Positions 6,636 through 11,812 of a DNA stretch of 11,812 nucleotides are shown here, in pieces. The notes beneath the pieces were generated by a model. It was not told the DNA's origin. It saw only the letters and a list, made by a program, of their open reading frames with translations, and searched no databases. The DNA is from Candidatus Hydrogenedentota bacterium. Lineage in GTDB: Bacteria > Hydrogenedentota > Hydrogenedentia > Hydrogenedentiales > CAITNO01. A program made the position numbers and the translations under genes. The stretch's first letter is position 1; each line of letters starts with the position of its first letter. The stretch lies in assembly GCA_903922535.1 (NCBI GenBank), contig CAIXUF010001187.1, forward strand, positions 1-11,812, given 5' to 3'.

Positions 6636-8267
6636 ATGAGTTTGGATCGTCAGAAACTGCGGTGGAACGGGTGGGGCTGGGTGGATGCGCCTGACTTTCT
6701 GGGCAACAAGGCCGAGTCGGTCTGGGCGTGGATCGCGCGGACCATGCAGGTGTCCTCGCTGCCGTCGACGCCCCCCAAACCGCTCTCGGAGATCGTCCTG
6801 CCCCCGTCGCGCCTGGATGCGGCATGTATGGCTCGGCTGAAAGCCAGCATCGCCTCGGACCGCGTGATGACGGACGCGCATGAACGGGCGTACCACGCGC
6901 GCGGACGGAGTTACCATGATTTGCTCTTTCTCAGGGAGGGGCGGCTGGAAACGGCGCCCGATGCCGTGGTCTACCCGGTGTCGGAGGAGGAAGTCCTCAG
7001 TCTTGTGCAGTTTGCCGTGCGCGAGAACATCGCGCTGACGCCGTTCGGGGGCGGATCGAGCGTGGTCGGCGGCGTCACACCGCTCATGGCGGCGGGGCAG
7101 AACGGCGTCATCACTGTGGATATGACCCGGATGGATCAGGTGCTGGAGATCGATGAAACGGCGCTGGTTGCGCGGGTTCAGTCGGGCATCTACGGGCCGC
7201 AACTGGAGGAGGCCCTGCAAGGCCGGGGGTTCACGCTCGGCCACTATCCGCAGTCCTTCGAGTTCTCGACGCTGGGCGGATGGATTGCGCCGCGCAGCGC
7301 GGGGCACCAGTCCAACAAATACGGCAAGGCGGAGCACTGGCTTGTTTCGGCGCGGGTGGCAACGCCCCAGGGCATCTGGGAGACAGAGGGCTTTCCCGGG
7401 TCCGCGGCGGGACCCCAAAGCCGGGACCTTGTCGCCGGATCCGAGGGGGTGCTGGGCATCATCACCGAAGCCGAGATCAAGATTCACCGCGTTCCCGAGG
7501 TGAAAGACTACCGGGGCTATCTCTTTGCGTCGTTTGAGGACGGCGTCGACGCGACGCGCGAGATGATGCAGTCAGGCGTGGCCACGGCCATGATCCGGCT
7601 GTCGGACCTGAGCGAGACCTTCTTCTATTCCGCGCTGGACACGGGCGGCGCCGGGGCGGACTCTCCGGCGGTCTTTTGCGTGATGCTCGTCGGTCTGGAG
7701 GGGGACCGGTCCGAAGTGGACCATGCGCTCGAACGGAGCCGCGCGATCATCAAGCAGCATGGCGGCATGCACATGGGCGAGGCGCCGGGCACCTCGTGGT
7801 ATGAGAAGCGCTTCCTAACGCCCTATCTGCGCGATCCCATGATGGATCGCGGCCTGGGCGTGGACACTCTGGAAACCGCCACGCGCTGGGCCAATATTGT
7901 GCCCCTGCACGGCAGGGTGACGAAGGCCATTGCGGGCGCGCTGGCCGTGAACGCCGCGTCACCCGGCGCCTCCGGCATTGTCATGGCGCATGTCAGCCAC
8001 TGCTACCGCGACGGCGCAAGCCTTTACTTCACCTTTGCGTTCCCGCGCGCGCCTGATCGCGGGATCGCGCAATGGCTGGCCGTAAAGAAGGCCGCGTCCG
8101 ACACCGTCAGCGCCCATGGCGGCACCATCAGCCACCATCACGGTGTGGGCACGGATCATCTGCCCTGGATTGCCCGCGAAAAGGGGCCGATAGGAATGGA
8201 CCTGCTCAAGGCGATCAAAACACGCGTCGATCCCACGGGCGTCATGAACCCCGGAAAACTGCTCTGA
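6636..8267 (+). CDS. agpS: Alkyldihydroxyacetonephosphate synthase (FAD-binding oxidase family)
   Basis: A 543-residue flavoenzyme of the VAO/PCMH fold resembling eukaryotic AGPS, which replaces the acyl chain of acyl-DHAP by a fatty alcohol to form the ether bond of alkyl lipids. Seen in order: N-terminal WNGWGW (10-15), the FAD loop PFGGGSSVVGG (136-146), EFSTLGGW, GSEGVLG (268-274), LYFTFAF with the likely catalytic tyrosine, and the HHH triad (500-502) before GVG. The end DPTGVMNPGKLL is the family terminus. This full set, especially WNGWG and HHHGVG, separates it from D-lactate and glycolate dehydrogenases. The ATG at 6636 is preferred: AGAGAGGA at 6615-6622 lies 13 nt upstream, and the conserved N-terminus begins just after it. 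An in-frame ATG at 6567 overlaps the stop of the fusion gene (TGATG) and could give a 566-residue coupled form. Same operon as the GlpD-kinase gene (68-bp gap). No terminator separates them. Confidence 0.92.
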   Translation: MSLDRQKLRWNGWGWVDAPDFLGNKAESVWAWIARTMQVSSLPSTPPKPLSEIVLPPSRLDAACMARLKASIASDRVMTDAHERAYHARGRSYHDLLFLREGRLETAPDAVVYPVSEEEVLSLVQFAVRENIALTPFGGGSSVVGGVTPLMAAGQNGVITVDMTRMDQVLEIDETALVARVQSGIYGPQLEEALQGRGFTLGHYPQSFEFSTLGGWIAPRSAGHQSNKYGKAEHWLVSARVATPQGIWETEGFPGSAAGPQSRDLVAGSEGVLGIITEAEIKIHRVPEVKDYRGYLFASFEDGVDATREMMQSGVATAMIRLSDLSETFFYSALDTGGAGADSPAVFCVMLVGLEGDRSEVDHALERSRAIIKQHGGMHMGEAPGTSWYEKRFLTPYLRDPMMDRGLGVDTLETATRWANIVPLHGRVTKAIAGALAVNAASPGASGIVMAHVSHCYRDGASLYFTFAFPRAPDRGIAQWLAVKKAASDTVSAHGGTISHHHGVGTDHLPWIAREKGPIGMDLLKAIKTRVDPTGVMNPGKLL

Positions 8268-8287
8268 CGCCTGACTCTCCCGAAAGC

Positions 8288-8302
8288 CCGCCCCACAGGC
8301 GG
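8288..8302. other. Short hairpin after the alkyl-DHAP synthase gene
   Basis: CCGCC and GGCGG arms (8288-8292 and 8298-8302) with a 5-nt loop, 20 bp past the stop. There is no T-tract on the plus strand, so termination here is doubtful and the downstream regulator may be co-transcribed. Confidence 0.3.
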
Positions 8303-8358
8303 ACAAGAGCCATGGCGTTCCTGAAAGAGGGGCGCAACGAAGACATGAGGAGTGGACC

Positions 8359-8490
8359 GTGCCGGGAATTGCAGTCCCATGCGGGACGATTACAATTGAC
8401 AGCACGGCCATGCAGAAAATCGAAGCGCCAAACGCGCCGGACGGACGGGCGGCTGGGATCGACGTCACCGCCTCGAAGGAAAAGAAATGA
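8359..8490 (+). CDS. Hypothetical 43-residue ORF with GTG start, coupled to the XRE gene
   Basis: A small frame from GTG 8359 to TGA 8488-8490, with a good ribosome site (GAGGAG at 8347-8352, 6 nt before GTG). Its stop overlaps the ATG of the next gene in the form ATGA, the usual geometry of translational coupling. The 43-residue product begins MPGIAVPCGTITIDSTAM and ends in a charged, basic tail TASKEKK. It has no membrane segment or motif I recognise. It starts 91 bp after the alkyl-DHAP synthase. It could be a leader peptide, a small partner of the regulator, or chance. The ribosome site and overlap argue for translation. A perfect TTGACA inside it (8396-8401) argues that the regulator may also have its own internal promoter. 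Confidence 0.45.
   Translation: MPGIAVPCGTITIDSTAMQKIEAPNAPDGRAAGIDVTASKEKK
8374..8387. promoter_or_regulatory. Inverted repeat GTCCC-ATGC-GGGAC, candidate operator
   Basis: Perfect 5-bp inverted repeat with a 4-nt centre, 8 bp upstream of a perfect TTGACA (8396-8401). A second, overlapping pair GGGA/TCCC lies at 8364-8378. The position before a -35-like box, just ahead of an XRE regulator gene, suits an autoregulatory operator. No good -10 is found at 16-18 bp from the TTGACA. Confidence 0.35.
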
Positions 8491-8681
8491 AGCCTTCCGA
8501 AACCATCCGTGCCGGGCGCGAAACCAAGGACTTGACACAGGTCGCGCTTGCGGCCGCGCTCAAGATTACTCCTGCCCGAGTCAGCGCGTGGGAGCGTGGA
8601 GTCCGCAGACCGGGGGCCGCGTCTGCCGTCGCCCTGTGGCGGATTCGTGGGGGAGAACTCGCCGACTATTTGCCCACCTAA
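8487..8681 (+). CDS. Small XRE-family helix-turn-helix regulator
   Basis: A 64-residue protein that is little more than a Cro/CI-type helix-turn-helix. LTQVALAAAL (about 16-25) forms the first helix of the motif. KITPARVSAWERG (26-38) holds the recognition helix, with the typical S-x-WERG ending. A final helix AASAVALWRI follows. Family members bind short palindromic operators as dimers; the very short length suggests a single-domain repressor or antitoxin-like protein. AAGGA at 8476-8480 lies 6 nt before the ATG, and the start overlaps the stop of the 43-codon ORF. No toxin gene adjoins it: the next plus-strand gene is the prepilin and the tRNA lies between. It may regulate the upstream lipid operon or itself. 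Transcription ends at the hairpin 8701-8732. Confidence 0.75.
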   Translation: MKPSETIRAGRETKDLTQVALAAALKITPARVSAWERGVRRPGAASAVALWRIRGGELADYLPT

Positions 8682-8700
8682 ACGCGCTTTCGCGCAATCT

Positions 8701-8732
8701 TCCCCGGTGCCCGTGGCCGGGGATTTTCGTTT
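8701..8732 (+). terminator. Intrinsic terminator after the XRE gene
   Basis: CCCCGG (8702-8707) and CCGGGG (8717-8722) pair, with an added outer T-A pair, and are followed by ATTTTCGTTT. It lies 20 bp past the stop and probably ends the transcript of the lipid module and regulator. Confidence 0.7.
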
Positions 8733-8765
8733 GGGGGCCGGACCCCTGCCGTGAAAACTGGGGCG

Positions 8766-8836
8766 GGGGGCCAGCAAGGGGCCGCAGGAGGGCCGGGCGT
8801 TCAGGCAAATACGGGTAAATTTCGCAGGGGGCCAGC
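8766..8836. repeat. Two direct copies of GGGGGCCAGC
   Basis: Identical 10-mers at 8766-8775 and 8827-8836, start to start 61 bp, in the noncoding stretch between the XRE terminator and the tRNA. A partial match TTGGGGGCCGG lies at 8731-8741. The stretch holds no gene. Chance similarity in G-rich DNA is possible. Confidence 0.3.
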
Positions 8837-8882
8837 GCACAGAAAGGCAGAAACCACCCATAAACAGGAGGTAAAATAGAAA

Positions 8883-8966
8883 TGGCGGAGAGTGGGGGAC
8901 TCGAACCCTCAAGGCCGAAGCCGCCGGTTTTCAAGACCGGTGCCTTACCAATTAGGCTAACTCTCC
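8883..8966 (-). tRNA. tRNA-Ser (anticodon UGA), CCA encoded
   Basis: Read on the minus strand: acceptor arms GGAGAGT / ACTCTCC pair perfectly, with G discriminator and genomic CCA. The D arm is GCCT-AATTGGTA-AGGC. The anticodon arm is CCGGT-CTTGAAA-ACCGG, giving anticodon TGA for serine UCA codons. The 13-nt variable region contains GGC-TTCG-GCC, a class II arm that supports serine. The T arm is GAGGG-TTCGAGT-CCCCC, with an A.C mismatch at pair 50-64. The total is 84 nt with CCA. It stands alone, divergent from the prepilin gene. Confidence 0.93.
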
Positions 8967-9002
8967 GCAGGGGGAGAACGGTGTGACACGCCGTTCACGA
9001 AG

Positions 9003-9033
9003 ATTCTACCCGCACCTTTCCCCCAGAGTCCAA
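9003..9033 (-). promoter_or_regulatory. Possible promoter of tRNA-Ser
   Basis: On the minus strand TAGAAT (complement of 9003-9008, five of six -10 bases) lies about 37 bp before the tRNA 5' end. A weak TTGGAC -35 (complement of 9028-9033) is 19 bp further. Position fits a short tRNA leader; the -35 is poor. Confidence 0.4.
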
Positions 9034-9123
9034 CCGAACGCCATGGACAATCAAGGAACACGGCAATATGCCACTTCTACCGCTGAAACCATGGTACAAC
9101 CAATCGGGTCTAAGTGTTCAAAA

Positions 9124-9157
9124 TGCGGTTTGCCGCATTCCGGGCTTCCGTGCCCGG
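9124..9157 (+). promoter_or_regulatory. Tandem hairpins in the prepilin 5' leader
   Basis: Two adjacent perfect hairpins: TGCGG/CCGCA (9124-9128 and 9133-9137) and CCGGGC/GCCCGG (9140-9145 and 9152-9157). They end 8 nt before the GGAG ribosome site (9166-9169) of the prepilin gene. They could regulate translation or protect the mRNA. I recognise no known riboswitch class. Confidence 0.4.
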
Positions 9158-9179
9158 CAAAACTTGGAGTTTATTGCCA

Positions 9180-10148
9180 ATGTCAGCGAAACGCTCAGGA
9201 TTCACCCTGATTGAACTGCTGGTAGTCATTGCCATCATCGGCATCCTCGCCTCCATCCTGCTCCCGGCGCTGGCGCGGGCACGCGAGGCGGCGCGGCGCG
9301 CAAGTTGCCAGAACAACCTCAAGCAGTTCGGCCTTATCTTCAAGATGTACTCGGGCGAGGCGCCGGGCGCAAAATACCCCCCGATGGAATTCGAAGCCCG
9401 CTCCTTCCGAAACGCGGACATTGCCGTGGGTCCGCTGGTCAGCGCGGTCTATCCGGAATACCTGACCGACCCGGCAATCACCCTGTGTCCGTCGGATCAG
9501 AAGCATACGGTGAACGACCTGAAGGACAAGACCACCGGCCAGTTCAAGCTCGTGAAGGACCCTGAACAAATCCAAGTGAGCTATGCGTACCAGCCCTGGG
9601 TGCTGGACAAGTGCAACGACAGCGATCCGACCATCGATTTGACCACCATTTTCACCATTATCCCGGGTTTGCCGAACAACCTCGTCCTGGATGACCCGAA
9701 CGGCACCGGTCCCTGCCAGTTCATCAGGGTATTCTTCGGGCTGATCTCGAAGGCCATCGCCCTGCGCGGCACGATCACCGACGAGAGCCAACTGCTTTCG
9801 GCCAGCCGCAGCCTCGCGGACGGCGACGTGGATGTCCAGCCCTATGGCAACATCCCCATGGGCAACGGCAACGGCAACACCGTTTATCGTTTGAAGGAAG
9901 GCGTCGAGCGTTTCCTCATCACCGACATCAACAACCCCGGCGGGAGCGCGGCGAGCCAGAGTTCCATTTGGGTCATGTTTGACACCATTTCGAACAAGGT
10001 CAAGTTCTTCAATCATGTGCCTGGCGGATGCAACGTGTTATATATGGACGGGCATGTCGAGTTCATCAAGTATCCAAGTCCGCAGGCACCCGTGAACAGG
10101 GGCATGGCCCTGTTCCTTGGCACCTTGCTCGACCGAAAAAGCAACTAA
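9180..10148 (+). CDS. Prepilin-like protein with N-terminal cleavage/methylation signal and H-X-DG C-terminal motif
   Basis: A 322-residue type IV pilin/type II secretion-like protein. A basic leader MSAKRSG is followed by [20 protein letters not shown]: a prepilin peptidase would cut after G7 and methylate F8, and E12 is the conserved mature Glu5. The hydrophobic helix anchors it in the inner membrane; the rest is extracytoplasmic. Near the C-terminus [18 protein letters not shown] matches the processing-associated H-X9-DG motif of the DUF1559-like families, here with ten residues between H and DG. These proteins abound in Planctomycetota and relatives, and their roles are mostly unknown. 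ATG 9180 is chosen because the leader peptide begins there and GGAG lies 10 nt upstream. An upstream in-frame ATG at 9114 would add 22 residues encoded by two hairpins. The next gene follows after 15 bp, so the two form an operon. Confidence 0.92.
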   Translation: MSAKRSGFTLIELLVVIAIIGILASILLPALARAREAARRASCQNNLKQFGLIFKMYSGEAPGAKYPPMEFEARSFRNADIAVGPLVSAVYPEYLTDPAITLCPSDQKHTVNDLKDKTTGQFKLVKDPEQIQVSYAYQPWVLDKCNDSDPTIDLTTIFTIIPGLPNNLVLDDPNGTGPCQFIRVFFGLISKAIALRGTITDESQLLSASRSLADGDVDVQPYGNIPMGNGNGNTVYRLKEGVERFLITDINNPGGSAASQSSIWVMFDTISNKVKFFNHVPGGCNVLYMDGHVEFIKYPSPQAPVNRGMALFLGTLLDRKSN

Positions 10149-10163
10149 GCAGGAAAAAGCGGC

Positions 10164-10691
10164 ATGGCACAAGACACGAAAAAGACGGCCAAACTGGTCT
10201 TCTCTTTGGTCGGCCTCAGCTTCACGGCGCTGATCATGTTTGCCATGTTCGGCCCTGAATCCTGCGGGCCCTCCGAGGAGGACCGCCAACTCAAGGCGGT
10301 GGTGGACAACATTGACGAGGTCGCCCAGAAGGGTGGCCACGTCAAGAACCTCACCACGGAGCGCGGCAAGGACAGCGAGGGCAATTTCTACCGGTATGAG
10401 GCGGAGATATTCAACGACCAGAATGTGGCCATCGGCAAACTGCGGGGCAGGCGTGTCGAGGGGTTCGGCACGATGAAGCCGCGCATCCTCTGGTACAAGA
10501 CTCCCGGCGTGCCCGAAGAATTCCCGCCCTGGCAGGGGCGCGGCGGACGCGGCGGCGGACCCGGCGGCGGGCGCGGCGACGGGCGCGGCGACGGCAGTGG
10601 TGGTGGTCGCGGCGGTGGCCGAGGCGACGGCAGTGGTGGCGGGCGCGGCGGTGGCGGCGGCCAAGGCGGTCAGACCGATCAGAACAAGTAG
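10164..10691 (+). CDS. Membrane-anchored hypothetical protein with Arg/Gly/Asp-rich repeat tail
   Basis: A 175-residue protein that I do not recognise. A short basic N-terminus (KKTAK) leads into one hydrophobic segment (about 10-30), then a soluble stretch of about 90 residues (34-123) with mixed charge that may fold as a small domain. It ends in a disordered tail (125-175) made almost only of G, R, D, S and Q. The tail contains two perfect copies of RGDGSGGGRGGG. The segment is likely an uncleaved anchor, although C34 just after it could suggest a lipoprotein-like site; no proper lipobox is present. AGGA at 10151-10154 is 9 nt before the ATG, and the gene starts 15 bp after the prepilin stop, so it is co-expressed with it. 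A pilin-assembly or surface partner is a guess. RGG tails often bind nucleic acid or polyanions. Confidence 0.75.
   Translation: MAQDTKKTAKLVFSLVGLSFTALIMFAMFGPESCGPSEEDRQLKAVVDNIDEVAQKGGHVKNLTTERGKDSEGNFYRYEAEIFNDQNVAIGKLRGRRVEGFGTMKPRILWYKTPGVPEEFPPWQGRGGRGGGPGGGRGDGRGDGSGGGRGGGRGDGSGGGRGGGGGQGGQTDQNK
10584..10655 (+). repeat. 36-bp tandem repeat (x2) encoding RGDGSGGGRGGG
   Basis: Two in-frame 36-bp units (10584-10619 and 10620-10655) code for identical dodecapeptides, residues 141-152 and 153-164. They share a 17-bp identical stretch (10587-10603 and 10623-10639) with synonymous changes elsewhere. A degenerate partial unit (GGGRGDG) precedes them. The array could expand or contract by slippage. 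Confidence 0.8.
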
Positions 10692-10892
10692 GCCGTAGCT
10701 CCAGTCCCCGCAGTCGTCTTCGAAAGCCGGCAATTTCGCCGATGATCCCAACGCAGATCGCGCCAGTATAGACTATGCGCGTTCCGCGACCTCGGCAAAG
10801 TCAACAGACACGCTCACGCTGAAACTCGCCCCGGCGGCGGCTACGCTGCAAAATTCGTAAAGGAATAAGTTCGGATTTCCTTGTCCGAAACG

Positions 10893-10945
10893 CCCCCCCC
10901 CTGCGTCAACCTTTCAGGAAGATGAGGGGGGGGGTCTGGTTTTCT
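10893..10945 (+). terminator. C9/G9 hairpin with T-rich tail, probable end of the prepilin operon transcript
   Basis: Nine C (10893-10901) face nine G (10926-10934) across a 24-nt loop. The G-run is followed by TCTGGTTTTCT, and GAAAC before the C-run can pair with GTTTT after the G-run. It is 200 bp past the stop of the RGD-tail gene. The long loop is unusual for an intrinsic terminator, so the role is uncertain. Confidence 0.45.
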
Positions 10946-10970
10946 CCCATCAATCCCATTATTCTCATTT

Positions 10971-10994
10971 TTTGCTGTACTTCCATTTGCTGTA
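10971..10994. repeat. Direct repeat TTTGCTGTA, 15-bp period
   Basis: TTTGCTGTA occurs at 10971-10979 and 10986-10994, each preceded by a CATTT-like stretch. It lies 70-93 bp upstream of the pal -35 box, where an activator or repressor site could be. Confidence 0.3.
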
Positions 10995-11038
10995 ACAGTT
11001 TCCCCATTCGCCGGTATTACTGACCAGTCCACCCTTCC

Positions 11039-11065
11039 CACCACAACCTGTGGTGAAACTTTTTT
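11039..11065 (+). terminator. CACCACA-ACC-TGTGGTG hairpin followed by T6
   Basis: Perfect 7-bp stem (11039-11045 and 11049-11055) with a 3-nt loop, then AAAC and six T (11060-11065). The four bases between stem and T-run weaken it as an intrinsic terminator. It directly abuts the pal -35 box and may insulate pal from readthrough. Confidence 0.45.
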
Positions 11066-11092
11066 GACGGATTGGATATAAAGTGTACTAAT
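11064..11092 (+). promoter_or_regulatory. Promoter of pal
   Basis: TTGACG (11064-11069, five of six) is followed after 17 bp by ACTAAT (11087-11092, four of six), preceded by TGT, an extended -10 TGn. The spacing is ideal. An alternative -10, TATAAA at 11077-11082, lacks a -35. The transcript would have a leader of about 100 nt. Confidence 0.6.
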
Positions 11093-11197
11093 GACGGCTG
11101 TCGCTAACAAAGACGCCGGGTGACCGTTCAGGTCCGCCGTTGAGGCGCGGACTGCGGACGGGGGACAACCGGAACCGACAGTACAGCGGAGGTCGAT

Positions 11198-11749
11198 ATG
11201 AGCACGAAGAGCATGTTGAGGTTGATGGTTCTCATGGTGGTTGTGATTGCGGTACTCGGTCTTGCCGGGTGCAAGCACAAGCCCCCGATTAGCCCGAATT
11301 TCGGCGCTGGCACCGGCGGAATGGGTTCCGGGAGCGGCGCGGGAGGCAACTCCACCGACAGCGGCGCTCTGCCCGGCTTCAACCAGGCGGGCACGGATTT
11401 CCTGCCGGGCAGCCAATACGGCCTTCAGACCATCTACTTCGACTTTGACAGTTCCGCCATACGCTCCGACGCGATGGCAACGCTGAAATCGAATGCGGAG
11501 AACATCAAGAAAGTCCCCGGCAAGATGATCCAGATTGCGGGCCATTGTGACAGCCGCGGCACGCAGGAATACAACCTCGCCCTCGGCGAACGCCGCGCGC
11601 TGGCCGTCCGCGCTTTCCTGATGCAGTGTGGCCTGCCGGGCGACCGCCTCACCACGATCAGCTACGGTGCCGAGTCCCCCGCCGTTCCCGGCAACAATGA
11701 GGGTGCATGGGCCAAGAACCGCCGCGCCGAGTTCAACGTGTCGAAGTAG
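11198..11749 (+). CDS. pal: Peptidoglycan-associated lipoprotein Pal
   Basis: A 183-residue outer-membrane lipoprotein of the Tol-Pal system, which ties the outer membrane to peptidoglycan during division. A signal peptide (1-24) ends in the lipobox LAGC, with C25 as the lipidated residue. A Gly/Ser-rich linker (36-60) follows, then an OmpA-like domain (about 76-183). The domain opens with IYFDFDSS and contains GHCDSRGTQEYNLALGERRA and KNRRAEF. D118 and R176 match the residues that bind meso-diaminopimelate in E. coli Pal, where the first block reads GHADERGT. A cysteine (C117) replaces that alanine. GGAGGT at 11188-11193 lies 4 nt before the ATG. Upstream is the promoter 11064-11092 and downstream a strong terminator, so the gene is monocistronic; tolB and cpoB are not adjacent as in proteobacteria. 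Another OmpA-like lipoprotein of the same family is the only real alternative. Confidence 0.88.
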   Translation: MSTKSMLRLMVLMVVVIAVLGLAGCKHKPPISPNFGAGTGGMGSGSGAGGNSTDSGALPGFNQAGTDFLPGSQYGLQTIYFDFDSSAIRSDAMATLKSNAENIKKVPGKMIQIAGHCDSRGTQEYNLALGERRALAVRAFLMQCGLPGDRLTTISYGAESPAVPGNNEGAWAKNRRAEFNVSK

Positions 11750-11768
11750 TCTGTCTTTCGTTACCCCT

Positions 11769-11810
11769 CCGGGCAGTCCGGCCCAACAGCCAGACTGCCC
11801 GGTTTTTTTT
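11769..11810 (+). terminator. Intrinsic terminator of pal
   Basis: Perfect 10-bp stem CCGGGCAGTC (11769-11778) with GACTGCCCGG (11793-11802), followed at once by eight T (11803-11810). A short GGC/GCC pairing inside the loop adds to it. It lies 20 bp past the stop. Confidence 0.95.
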
Positions 11811-11812
11811 AC

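Larger units (their letters stand above)
10692..11197. other. 506-bp intergenic region between the prepilin operon and pal
   Basis: I find no convincing gene here. It holds a TTCGGA/TCCGAA hairpin (10870-10889), a C9/G9 hairpin with a T-rich tail (10893-10945), a 9-bp direct repeat (10971-10994), a CACCACA/TGTGGTG hairpin with a T6 run (11039-11065), and the pal promoter (11064-11092). Roughly 10935-11100 is clearly more AT-rich than the flanking genes. Confidence 0.6.

Noticed and set aside
7959..8912. 317-residue minus-strand frame spanning the AGPS end, the XRE gene and the tRNA edge
   Set aside because: Antisense to identified genes and to the intrinsic terminator; no domain recognised.
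8883..8966. tRNA as an integration site with att repeats
   Set aside because: No integrase, no second copy of the tRNA 3' end and no mobile genes are found in the window.
8983..9210. 75-residue plus-strand frame with a cysteine pattern [14 protein letters not shown]
   Set aside because: The cysteines come from the two GC hairpins in the prepilin leader. There is no ribosome site at either ATG, and the frame runs into the prepilin gene. A zinc-ribbon reading is probably chance.

Overview
The window is GC-rich bacterial chromosome with ordinary protein-coding density. It carries a tRNA gene, a Pal lipoprotein with an m-DAP-type peptidoglycan-binding domain (so a Gram-negative envelope) and a prepilin-like protein with the C-terminal H-X-DG processing motif. 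That last family is expanded in Planctomycetota, Lentisphaerota, Verrucomicrobiota and Hydrogenedentota-like bacteria. I therefore infer a host from one of those groups, most likely an uncultured lineage. This rests on protein style only, with no marker gene. I see no insertion sequence, CRISPR array, integrase or phage gene.

Layout from left to right: (1) the 3' end of a MacB-type ABC permease (+); (2) a run of three hairpins, the last being the terminator of the convergent gene; (3) a divergent DHDPS/DapA-family aldolase (-), 960-1940; (4) a 300-bp divergent promoter region; (5) a radical SAM protein with a B12-binding-like N-terminus (+), 2242-3663; (6) a probable ether-lipid module (+): one 886-residue protein joining an FAD-dependent glycerol-3-phosphate dehydrogenase to a YegS/DgkB-type lipid kinase (3907-6567), followed by an alkyl-DHAP synthase homologue (6636-8267); (7) a 43-codon GTG-start ORF whose stop overlaps the start of a 64-residue XRE-type regulator (8359-8681), closed by a terminator; (8) tRNA-Ser(UGA) on the minus strand with encoded CCA; (9) a two-gene unit of a prepilin-like protein and a membrane-anchored protein with an Arg/Gly/Asp repeat tail (9180-10691); (10) a roughly 500-bp gap rich in secondary structure; (11) a monocistronic pal with its own promoter and a strong terminator at the window's end.

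The most interesting part is 3907-8267. Alkyl-DHAP synthase makes the ether bond of alkyl glycerolipids by replacing the acyl chain of acyl-DHAP with a fatty alcohol. The upstream fusion joins a kinase of lipid hydroxyls to a dehydrogenase that acts on glycerol 3-phosphate. Together they could turn a monoacylglycerol or glycerol phosphate into the DHAP-type substrate needed by the synthase. The kinase domain also carries an altered nucleotide-loop motif (GTGRD in place of the common GTGND). The family calls are firm. The combined pathway is my inference. No DHAP acyltransferase is visible in the window.
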